From an uncultured Eubacteriales bacterium (GTDB taxonomy: Bacteria > Bacillota > Clostridia > Monoglobales > Monoglobaceae), in NCBI GenBank assembly GCA_900545865.1, contig URAN01000045.1:1-22739 (forward strand): 22,739 nt of DNA. Reading direction: 5' to 3'. The notes under the pieces were generated by a model. The model saw nothing but the letters and a program-made list of their open reading frames with translations, was not told where the DNA came from and made no database searches. Shown in pieces: positions 1 to 6,934 of this stretch (its first letter is position 1; each line of letters opens with the position of its first letter). The position numbers were made by a program, and so were the translations under genes.

Positions 1-113
1 CGCTTGCCGGGCCAAGCAGGAAGACTGGGGGCGCCCCCGGTGGCGGTGGAAGGCCCGGCGGTGGCGGCGGCAACCGTTCGGGCGGCGGAATGCCCGGAGG
101 GGGTGGCAGATAA
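1..113 (+). CDS. C-terminal end of a probable MacA/HlyD-type membrane-fusion protein (partial)
   Basis: Only the last 36 or so codons are present, read in the frame that ends at the TAA at 111-113. They encode a Gly/Pro/Arg-rich tail with runs of GGGG and GGGMPGGGGR. The TAA overlaps the ATG of the next gene (TAATG), so the two are translationally coupled. In Clostridia, a periplasmic-adaptor-like (HlyD/MacA family) protein with a glycine-rich tail commonly precedes a MacB-type ATPase and permease. That family call rests on context and tail composition, because no conserved domain lies inside the window. The GGAGG-rich glycine codons at 96-106 also act as the ribosome site of the next gene. 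Confidence 0.5.
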   Translation, partial: LAGPSRKTGGAPGGGGRPGGGGGNRSGGGMPGGGGR

Positions 114-937
114 TGATACCAACCACAGAAACCACGCCATTGATAGAGTTCCGCAATATCTATAAGATATATCAAATGGGTGATACCGAGGTTCACGCAA
201 TAGACGGGATTTCGATGACCGTGTATAAGGGTGAATTCCTCGCCATTGTCGGACAATCGGGAAGCGGTAAGTCAACCTGTATGAATATAATAGGCTGTCT
301 TGATGTGCCGACAAGGGGTGAATACTTTCTTGACGGAAAGGATGTCAGCCGTATGACCGATGATGAACAGGCGGAAATACGCAATAAAAAACTCGGATTT
401 ATATTCCAGCAATACAACCTCATCACAAAGCTGAATGTCCTGCAAAACGTAGAGCTACCGCTGTTGTACGCGGGATTATCCGAAAAGGAACAGGAAAGCC
501 GCGCTCTTTCATCACTCGAGAGAGTAGGTCTGCGCAGCAAGGCAAAAAATATGCCGTCACAGCTTTCGGGCGGTCAGCAACAGCGTGTATCAATCGCGCG
601 CGCCCTCGCCGGTGACCCGTCAATTATACTTGCTGATGAGCCGACAGGCGCGTTGGATTCAAGGACGGGTAAAGAGGTTCTCGGGTTTTTAAAACAGCTG
701 CATAACGAGGGCAACACAATTGTTTTGATTACTCACGATAATACAATCGCCGCACAAGCCGAGCGCGTTATACGCGTTCAGGACGGAAAAGTGGTATATG
801 ACGGAGAGCCCGACATAACCAAATTTGCAACGGTTGCGCACGCAGGCGATGATGACGGCACGGACAGCGCCGAGCCGAGTAATGATAAATCTACGTTTTC
901 GGATGAAGAAGGCAAGAGGGGCGGTGAGGACGAATGA
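113..937 (+). CDS. ABC transporter ATP-binding protein, MacB/LolD type
   Basis: This is the cytoplasmic ATPase of a probable MacAB-like export or lipoprotein-type ABC system. All expected motifs are visible: Walker A GQSGSGKST (residues 47-55), Q-loop at Q99-Q100 (FIFQQYNL), signature LSGGQQQR (151-158), Walker B IILADEP (171-177) followed by TGALD, and the H-loop histidine at 208 (ITHD). The ATPase core ends near residue 240. The remaining 34 residues are an acidic, low-complexity tail, longer than in typical LolD proteins. The start overlaps the previous stop and has GGAGG/GGGTGG upstream. The stop overlaps the permease start (ATGA), so this is a tight operon. The substrate cannot be told; peptides, drugs or envelope components are all possible. 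Confidence 0.93.
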   Translation: MIPTTETTPLIEFRNIYKIYQMGDTEVHAIDGISMTVYKGEFLAIVGQSGSGKSTCMNIIGCLDVPTRGEYFLDGKDVSRMTDDEQAEIRNKKLGFIFQQYNLITKLNVLQNVELPLLYAGLSEKEQESRALSSLERVGLRSKAKNMPSQLSGGQQQRVSIARALAGDPSIILADEPTGALDSRTGKEVLGFLKQLHNEGNTIVLITHDNTIAAQAERVIRVQDGKVVYDGEPDITKFATVAHAGDDDGTDSAEPSNDKSTFSDEEGKRGGEDE

Positions 938-2118
938 GTTTAAGAAAGTCATTTGAACTTGCCATGTCGAACATAATGTTTGATAAGGTGCGCTCATTCT
1001 TGACGATGCTCGGTATAATCGTGGGCGTTGCGGCGGTAATTATCCTGATAAGCCTTATGAACGGTATGACGGGGATGATTACTGATACATTCAATGAGAT
1101 GGGAACAACCATACTTACCGTCACCGTTCAGGACAGAGGCGGAAGCCGTAAGGTAGAGGAAGATGATATATATAATCTAAGAGACGAAAACCCCGACCTT
1201 TTATCGGGCGTTTCGCCCCAGGTCAGCATGTCACGGGCAACGGTTAAAATTGCCGGTAACAGCGACAGCATAACGACCAATATTACGGGCGTAAGCGAAG
1301 AATATGCAGATATGAAATCGCTTAATGTCACAAACGGATTGTTTTTGAATTATATGGATGTAAAGAATAACAGTAAGGTATGCGTTGTCGGTACATATAT
1401 TCAAAAGGAATTTTTCGGTGTACAGTCGGCCCTCGGTCAGACCATAAAGATAAACGGAAAGCCGTATAATGTCATAGGCATTTTAGAAGAAAAAGACGAT
1501 TCCGAAAGCGGCGGTTCGGACGATGTGATATACATTCCGTATACAACCGCTCTCAGGAACGGAACTTCGTCATCGGTATCGTCATATACACTGACCGCCG
1601 TATCAGAGGATAAAGCGGAAAGCGCGCTTGCTTTGGTTAAGTCAAAGCTGACCGAAATTTTGGGTGATGATGATTATTTCACCGCGACAAGTATGGCTGA
1701 GATGATAGAAAAGGTAAACGAAATGACAGGCACAATGAAGATGCTGCTTGTGGCGATTGCCGGAATTTCACTGCTTGTCGGCGGTATAGGCATTATGAAT
1801 ATTATGCTCGTGTCGGTAACGGAGAGAACGAGAGAGATTGGTATAAGGAAGTCGCTCGGGGCAAAAGCAAGCGCGATAATGTCACAATTCGTAATAGAGG
1901 CAGGCACGGTCAGCGGTGTCGGGGGAATACTCGGTATTATTCTCGGGTCGGTGGTGTCGGTAATAGCCGGAAGTTTGCTCGGGTTGTCCGCAACGCCGTC
2001 AATCGGTGCGGTTGCTTTGTCGTTCGGCGTGTCGGTCGGAATCGGTGTGGGATTCGGATACCTGCCGGCAAAGAACGCGGCAAAGCTCAATCCGATAGAC
2101 GCATTGAGATATGATTAA
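934..2118 (+). CDS. ABC transporter permease, MacB/FtsX-fold
   Basis: Partner permease of the preceding ATPase. It has the usual four-helix MacB layout: one N-terminal membrane helix (about residues 21-43), a large extracytoplasmic MacB_PCD-type domain (about 45-265), then three C-terminal helices (about 270-295, 327-350, 358-377). The conserved cytoplasmic loop TERTREIGIRKSLGA (296-310) is the family hallmark, and the end NPIDALRYD is typical. The ATG at 934 overlaps the ATPase stop and is preceded by GGTGAGG. Its 394 residues match Gram-positive MacB-like permeases that carry the ATPase on a separate chain. No terminator separates it from the SLH gene 57 bases downstream, so the two may share a transcript. 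Confidence 0.92.
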   Translation: MSLRKSFELAMSNIMFDKVRSFLTMLGIIVGVAAVIILISLMNGMTGMITDTFNEMGTTILTVTVQDRGGSRKVEEDDIYNLRDENPDLLSGVSPQVSMSRATVKIAGNSDSITTNITGVSEEYADMKSLNVTNGLFLNYMDVKNNSKVCVVGTYIQKEFFGVQSALGQTIKINGKPYNVIGILEEKDDSESGGSDDVIYIPYTTALRNGTSSSVSSYTLTAVSEDKAESALALVKSKLTEILGDDDYFTATSMAEMIEKVNEMTGTMKMLLVAIAGISLLVGGIGIMNIMLVSVTERTREIGIRKSLGAKASAIMSQFVIEAGTVSGVGGILGIILGSVVSVIAGSLLGLSATPSIGAVALSFGVSVGIGVGFGYLPAKNAAKLNPIDALRYD

Positions 2119-2175
2119 GATAACGCCGGATGAAAATTACGGTTGGAATAATAAAGCACAGAAAGGAATAAGCTT

Positions 2176-4560
2176 ATGAAACGGTTTTTAAGTATATTGA
2201 TTTCAACGGCAGTATTGCTGTCGGCAACAGCGATGGTCGGCACTCCGATATATGCGGCGGATACCGAAAGCGGTATCGTATCGCTTATGAACGCACTAAA
2301 GATTATGGAGGGCGACGGAAACGGGAATATGGAGCTTGACAGAGCTGTCACACGTGCGGAGATTGCAAAAATCGCAATATCGGCGGCAAACGAGAAAAAC
2401 ACGGTTGGGTTCGGGTTAAAGGTTTCGCCTTTTCCCGATGTTACATATGACCAATGGTATGCGCCGTATGTAAAAGCGGCGGTCGATAAGGGGTATGTAA
2501 AGGGTTATGACGACTTTTTGTTTCACCCCAATGACACGGTGACGTATGAAGAAGCGGTAACGATTATGCTGCGCGTACTCGGATATACTGACTCGGTTAT
2601 TCAGGGTACATATCCTTACGGACAAATCGCAAGAGCCGATGAGCTTGATATGCTCGATGATGTGAGCGGCGAAATAGGTGCGGAAATGAACCGAGAAAGC
2701 GTTATGAACCTTGTCTATAATGCGATGCAGTCGGATAAAATAACGGTGTCGGTATCAAACGGCGCGGCGAACTCGGTACAAAGCCAAAACGAAACGGGGA
2801 ATGCTCCGACCGCCGCCGATACAAACACAACGGCAACGGCGGTTAATACAAAAACAAGTACTGTTACCGGTGGTCTTTTGTCGGCACACAACTGTACGAT
2901 GATTAAAGATGTGAATATAATATCGACATATGACCAGGATAAAGATATAGGTTATAACAACGTTCAAACATCATCGGGAACGTATAAAACGGGTGAATTT
3001 TTTGATACTTCGTCAATCGGAATGACGGGTAAGATTTTTATAAAGGATTCGAACGATTTGATTGCTTTTGTTCCCGATGGCGGCAATCGTGCTTCGGCGG
3101 TATATCTGATATATTCGGTTATCGATAATAAAGTGATGGCTTATAAAGACGGAGCAATGACAACATTGACCGTAAACGACAGCACAAAAGTTTATAAGGG
3201 CAAGACCGAGGGAACGTTTGGTACGATGAAGACACAGTTTGAACTCGGTGATAAGCTCAGCGTTACAAAGACCGACAACGGCGATGTTGATTACGTGACA
3301 TATATAGAGGGCAATCTTTTAGGGCCGGTGACGGCGGTCGGCGGAAACTGGAAATCGATGTGGAATGCCGGCGGTGCAAAGATTACGCGTGACGGAATAA
3401 GCGTTTCGGCAAACGATATACAAAATTATGACGTGGTTTATTACCTACCCGATATGGATATGGTAATGGCGTACAGCAACAAGGTGAGCGGTATTTTTGA
3501 AAAGGCAACACCGAACCGTGATATACCGACATCAATCACCGTTTCGGGTAAGGAATATACGCTTGAAGGCTCGACCGCATTTAACAAGGTATATTCGGGC
3601 GGCAGCTTTGAATACGGCGACACGGTGACGCTTTTGCTCGGTAAGAACGGCGAGGTTGCCGATGTGGTAAGCCCGTCATATGCCGCAACGGGCAGCGTAG
3701 GGTATCTTGTTGAAACAGGCACAAAAGAGTATTCGAGCGGAGCGGTTGACAGTTATACGAATTATTATATCAAGCTGGTTCAGCCTGACGGGAATTCATA
3801 TGAGTATATCACCAACCGTGATTATACCGAAAGCAAAAACTCGGTTGTTGAGCTTTATTTTGATGACGGATATGCAAGGATTTCAAAGACGGGCGCAACA
3901 AGCGATGCAAGCGGAAAGTTTGACTGGAACAAAAAGAGCTTAGGTTCGGCAAAACTTTCGTCAAATATAGAGATACTCGACATCGGCACGCGCGACATCA
4001 CATATACCGCGGCGTATGCAAAGGTTTTCGGGCAGCGTCTTGACGGCGTGGAGATTGACAAAAAATCGGTATTGTATTCGCACAAAAACAGCTCGGGCGA
4101 GATTGACACCCTTATACTCGATAACGTTACGGGCGATTCGTATAATTATGGACTGGTGACATCGGTTTCATCAAGTGAAAAAGGTTCGTCATCATATGAT
4201 TATATGGTTCGCGGAAACAGATATACTACATCGCTGGCAGGCAAGTACAGCGTAAATCGCGGTGAAGTTGCGAGAATATCGGGAAATTTGGCAATGCCCA
4301 ATATTATACAGAGCATAAATGTTTTAACGAATATTTCGTCACTGTCGGCGGATAAGCTTGTGGCAGGCGGCGTGACATATAAGCTCAGTGATAAAATATC
4401 CGTTTATCGTGCCGATAATGCAGGCGATGCCGAGTATACTATGCTGTCTTTGGATGAGGTTGTAAAACATTTTGACAAATACAGTATCAGAGCGTTTTAT
4501 GACAAAACATCGGATAAAGGCGGGAGAGTAAGGGTTTTGCTTGTGACTCAAAAATCATAA
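2176..4560 (+). CDS. Secreted S-layer-homology (SLH) domain protein
   Basis: The 794-residue protein starts with a clear signal peptide (MKRFLSILIS..., hydrophobic to about residue 27, cleavage likely after YAA). Three SLH repeats follow at about 31-74 (with TRAEIAKIA), 84-138 (FPDV..WYAPYVKAAVDKGYVKGY, then YEEAVTIMLRVLG) and 148-186. SLH repeats bind secondary cell-wall polymers and hold proteins on the surface of monoderm bacteria. A Thr/Asn-rich linker (about 195-232) leads to roughly 560 residues with no domain I recognise; they are rich in beta-prone, Gly/Ser/Asp/Tyr sequence. The start is set by AAAGGA eight bases before the ATG. It follows the ABC permease by 57 bases without a terminator, so the transporter might serve envelope assembly, but this is inference. 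Confidence 0.88.
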   Translation: MKRFLSILISTAVLLSATAMVGTPIYAADTESGIVSLMNALKIMEGDGNGNMELDRAVTRAEIAKIAISAANEKNTVGFGLKVSPFPDVTYDQWYAPYVKAAVDKGYVKGYDDFLFHPNDTVTYEEAVTIMLRVLGYTDSVIQGTYPYGQIARADELDMLDDVSGEIGAEMNRESVMNLVYNAMQSDKITVSVSNGAANSVQSQNETGNAPTAADTNTTATAVNTKTSTVTGGLLSAHNCTMIKDVNIISTYDQDKDIGYNNVQTSSGTYKTGEFFDTSSIGMTGKIFIKDSNDLIAFVPDGGNRASAVYLIYSVIDNKVMAYKDGAMTTLTVNDSTKVYKGKTEGTFGTMKTQFELGDKLSVTKTDNGDVDYVTYIEGNLLGPVTAVGGNWKSMWNAGGAKITRDGISVSANDIQNYDVVYYLPDMDMVMAYSNKVSGIFEKATPNRDIPTSITVSGKEYTLEGSTAFNKVYSGGSFEYGDTVTLLLGKNGEVADVVSPSYAATGSVGYLVETGTKEYSSGAVDSYTNYYIKLVQPDGNSYEYITNRDYTESKNSVVELYFDDGYARISKTGATSDASGKFDWNKKSLGSAKLSSNIEILDIGTRDITYTAAYAKVFGQRLDGVEIDKKSVLYSHKNSSGEIDTLILDNVTGDSYNYGLVTSVSSSEKGSSSYDYMVRGNRYTTSLAGKYSVNRGEVARISGNLAMPNIIQSINVLTNISSLSADKLVAGGVTYKLSDKISVYRADNAGDAEYTMLSLDEVVKHFDKYSIRAFYDKTSDKGGRVRVLLVTQKS

Positions 4561-4591
4561 TAATATGAACATATTCCGATAAATGATTTTG

Positions 4592-4619
4592 CGGGACGTC
4601 GGGGACGCCGTCCCCTACA
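4592..4619. repeat. Small GC-rich palindromic element, possible dispersed intergenic repeat
   Basis: A GC-rich block stands out in an AT-rich gap. It holds the inverted repeat GGGGAC-GCC-GTCCCC (4601-4615). A second, competing pairing joins GGGACG (4593-4598) with CGTCCC (4609-4614). From memory, GTAGGGGACG...CGTCCC-like blocks recur between genes in several clostridial genomes. Only one copy is in this window, so repeat status is unproven. Confidence 0.3.
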
Positions 4620-4651
4620 TAATTGATGATATGTTCTGTAGCAATTGCGAA

Positions 4652-4687
4652 AAAACGGCACATTCGGTGAAACGAATGTGCCGTTTT
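4652..4687. terminator. Bidirectional rho-independent terminator between the SLH gene and tetR
   Basis: A perfect 15-bp stem pairs AAAACGGCACATTCG (4652-4666) with its complement at 4673-4687 around a 6-base loop. The arm ends in TTTT on the + strand and TTTTT on the - strand, so it can stop both convergent genes. Confidence 0.88.
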
Positions 4688-4694
4688 GTTGTGG

Positions 4695-5387
4695 TTAAAT
4701 ATCGGATTTAAATTCAAAATCGTATTCCATTTCAAGCGCGTGAAAAAGTTTTTGCATAACTCCTCTTGCGGTTTTGCGAATGTCTGCTTTGATGATATAT
4801 TCTATAACTTTTTCCTGTTCGGTTTTAGGTACATTAAAAAGTGTCAGCGTCATAGATAAAAAGCGTTTGAGCTTATTTTCCAATGTAAAATAGACGTTAC
4901 AAGGCGTTGACATATAATTTCGCATAATGCCTGCCGTGCCGATTTCTATTTCATAAAAATCGCTCTCGCTGCATTCGGGCATATACTTTCCGAAAATCCG
5001 ATAAAGCTCGGCGGCGGTTTTGCGATAAATATACTCTGCCGTTTCGGCTTTGGTATACACGCCGACATAAATTTCGCGCAGGTTTTCGTTTATCTCCGCA
5101 AGAGCCATCTGAATCGATGTTTCGATTGCGTATACAAAGCACGGCGAAAGCTCTTTTTGGGCAAGACTTCTTGCTGTTGTGAACTGAGCCGAGAACATAA
5201 ATTCAACCAAGTCCATAAGGATTCCGTCTTTTGTATGAAAAAGATTTTGAAACGAGCTGTTTGAAACCTGAGCCGTGTTGAGAATATCCGTCATTTTGGT
5301 GTTGGTATAGCCCTTTTCTATGAACAGCCGAACGCACGTAGACAAAATGCGCTGTCTTGTGTCAGTGCTGTCCTTTCTGTGTGCCAT
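4695..5387 (-). CDS. TetR/AcrR-family transcriptional regulator
   Basis: The N-terminus carries a TetR-type DNA-binding domain: RQRILSTCVRLFIEKGYTNT (about residues 11-30) and a recognition-helix segment near 38-51 (TAQVSNSSFQNLFHTKDGIL). The rest (about 55-230) is an alpha-helical ligand or dimer domain with no recognisable ligand pocket. An upstream TTG at 5393 is in frame, but the AAGGAGG at 5394-5400 lies six bases from the ATG at 5387, so the ATG is chosen (230 residues). It lies 44 bases downstream of mrp on the same strand with no terminator between, so the two may be co-transcribed. It is convergent with the ABC/SLH operon; regulation of that operon is possible but not shown. Confidence 0.9.
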   Translation of the reverse strand: MAHRKDSTDTRQRILSTCVRLFIEKGYTNTKMTDILNTAQVSNSSFQNLFHTKDGILMDLVEFMFSAQFTTARSLAQKELSPCFVYAIETSIQMALAEINENLREIYVGVYTKAETAEYIYRKTAAELYRIFGKYMPECSESDFYEIEIGTAGIMRNYMSTPCNVYFTLENKLKRFLSMTLTLFNVPKTEQEKVIEYIIKADIRKTARGVMQKLFHALEMEYDFEFKSDI

Positions 5388-5431
5388 AAGCAACCTCCTT
5401 TGTATTGAGTTATCTTATGTTTGTATGTGAA

Positions 5432-6256
5432 CTATTTCTTTAAAACCGCGTCAAATGCGGCGTTCAAATAATCGGCGCCGATTTTCTCAACATTACCCTC
5501 ATCGCACTTTTGTGCAATGCTCGGGTCAATCGGAATCCGACCGAGAACATCTAAACCGTAGTGCTTTGCCGTTTCGTCAATCTTGCTTTCGCCGAAAACG
5601 GAAATTTTTTTGCCACAGTCGGGACATTTAAGATAACTCATATTTTCAACGATTCCGAGAATGGGAATATCCATCATCTCGGCCATTTTTACCGCCTTGC
5701 CGACAATCATTGAAACAAGCTCTTGCGGCGATGTGACAACGATTATTCCGTCAACGGGCAGGGATTGGAATACGGTCAGAGGAACATCACCCGTTCCCGG
5801 GGGCATATCCACAAACATATAGTCAACGTCATCCCATATAACGTCCGTCCAGAACTGTTTGACCGTTCCGGCGATTACCGGGCCGCGCCATACAACGGGG
5901 TCGGTTATGTTTTCAAGCAAGAGGTTGACCGACATAACTTTTACGCCGCCGCTGCTCTCTGACGGAAGGATTCCGTACTCGCTCGCCTTTGCCATTCCTT
6001 TTATACCGAATATTTTAGGGATGGACGGTCCCGTTATGTCCGCGTCCAAAACAGCGGTCGAAAAGCCGCGCTTTTGAACACCCGAAGCCATAAGAGATGT
6101 GACAAGAGACTTGCCTACGCCGCCTTTTCCGCTTACGATTCCTATAACCTTGCCGATTTTGCTCATGCTGTTGGCAGGTTCCAAAAAGCTTTCTTTTGTT
6201 TTGCGTTCACTGCAGGCTTCGCCGCAGCTCGAACAATCGTGTGTACATTCACTCAT
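5432..6256 (-). CDS. mrp: Mrp/NBP35-family iron-sulfur carrier ATPase
   Basis: A P-loop NTPase of the Mrp/ApbC/Nbp35 group, which binds and delivers Fe-S clusters in the cytoplasm. Visible motifs are the deviant Walker A GKGGVGKS (residues 43-50), DADITGPSIP (71-80), VDMPPGTGD (149-157) and the family CxxC pair CPDC (211-214), which bridges a cluster between subunits. Before the core there is an extra Cys-rich segment (C4, C8, C11, C15: CTHDCSSCGEAC), which could hold a second cluster or metal as the N-terminal cluster of eukaryotic Nbp35 does. There is no N-terminal DUF59/MIP18 domain, unlike enterobacterial Mrp. The start has AAGGAG nine bases upstream and a near-perfect promoter at 6313-6341. 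Confidence 0.93.
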   Translation of the reverse strand: MSECTHDCSSCGEACSERKTKESFLEPANSMSKIGKVIGIVSGKGGVGKSLVTSLMASGVQKRGFSTAVLDADITGPSIPKIFGIKGMAKASEYGILPSESSGGVKVMSVNLLLENITDPVVWRGPVIAGTVKQFWTDVIWDDVDYMFVDMPPGTGDVPLTVFQSLPVDGIIVVTSPQELVSMIVGKAVKMAEMMDIPILGIVENMSYLKCPDCGKKISVFGESKIDETAKHYGLDVLGRIPIDPSIAQKCDEGNVEKIGADYLNAAFDAVLKK

Positions 6257-6312
6257 TGTATAAAACTCCTTTATCTGTATTTAAAGTTATTATTTCATAT
6301 TTATCATATTAT

Positions 6313-6341
6313 ATTATAATATTGATTTTGATTATTGTCAA
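6313..6341 (-). promoter_or_regulatory. Sigma-A promoter of mrp
   Basis: On the - strand: TTGACA (6336-6341), 17-base spacer, TATAAT (6313-6318). Both hexamers are perfect. The start site would fall near 6306, about 50 bases before the mrp ATG. Confidence 0.85.
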
Positions 6342-6400
6342 GGATTTAATCAAGGTTTTTGAACGAGTAAATTTTTATGCAAGTTTATATGATAAAACGG

Positions 6401-6429
6401 TTGACAATCCACACATAAAATATTATAAT
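6401..6429 (+). promoter_or_regulatory. Consensus sigma-A promoter with no gene directly behind it
   Basis: On the + strand: TTGACA (6401-6406), 17-base spacer, TATAAT (6424-6429), a perfect match. It points away from mrp. No ORF with a ribosome site begins before adenine deaminase at 6935. The stretch 6437-6532 that follows is AT-rich and holds no gene I can support; it contains a T-run at 6520-6525 but only weak hairpins. The promoter could make a small RNA, or a roughly 500-base leader for adenine deaminase that runs antisense across the tRNA gene. Confidence 0.7.
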
Positions 6430-6532
6430 ATAGAAAAATATTTTTAAAGGCAGTATACGGAAGATAATTCAAAAGAAACCAAGCGTTTTGTGAGAAGCGT
6501 AAAAAGCGGAAGAGCGGCGTTTTTTATATACT

Positions 6533-6560
6533 AAAAAACGGAACAAGTAAAACTTGTTCC
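6533..6560 (-). terminator. Rho-independent terminator of tRNA-Arg
   Basis: On the - strand, GGAACAAG (6553-6560) pairs with CTTGTTCC (6540-6547) around a 5-base loop, followed by G and six Ts (6533-6538). It ends transcription immediately after the tRNA. Confidence 0.88.
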
Positions 6561-6564
6561 GAGA

Positions 6565-6641
<77 letters not shown>

Positions 6642-6659
6642 ATTTTTGACAACTTCTAT

Positions 6660-6688
6660 ATTATACCACGCTTTTTGGAAAAAATCAA
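6660..6688 (-). promoter_or_regulatory. Promoter of tRNA-Arg, overlapped by a perfect inverted repeat
   Basis: On the - strand: TTGATT (6683-6688), 17-base spacer, TATAAT (6660-6665), about 18 bases before the tRNA 5' end. A perfect 13-bp inverted repeat (TTTTTGGAAAAAA at 6672-6684 with its complement at 6692-6704) covers part of the spacer and the -35 box. Confidence 0.8.
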
Positions 6689-6704
6689 GTGTTTTTTCCA
6701 AAAA

Positions 6705-6920
6705 AATTAAAAATTTTTTAAAGGCGCACCGATTGAATGATTTTGAGCAAGACAGAGGAATATTTCAATCAAGCCGTAAGAATTTAAGGCGGGATTATTA
6801 ACACCCCGAAATTTGCATATTTAAGCCCGGCAAAGACGACAAATCAAAATATTCCGAAATTACGCCGATTAAGGCGGGTTCGGATAACTAATATCAGGTT
6901 AATCATATAAGATACACAAC
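6705..6920 (+). other. Leader region of adenine deaminase, no gene; weak structured segment
   Basis: No supported gene lies here. No convincing promoter was found close to the adenine deaminase start. The segment TAAGGCGGG occurs twice, at 6785-6793 and 6870-6878. The second copy sits in a small two-part hairpin: TCCG (6853-6856) with CGGA (6881-6884) outside, and CGCC (6863-6866) with GGCG (6873-6876) inside. The purine-riboswitch core was looked for and not found. Confidence 0.35.
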
Positions 6921-6934
6921 AGGAGGTAATATTT

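Noticed and set aside
1674..2090. 138-codon - strand frame opposite the permease
   Set aside because: Shadow of hydrophobic permease codons; the permease reading has all family motifs.
6737..6787. 16-codon ORF upstream of adenine deaminase as a leader peptide
   Set aside because: No ribosome site and no promoter; codon content unremarkable.
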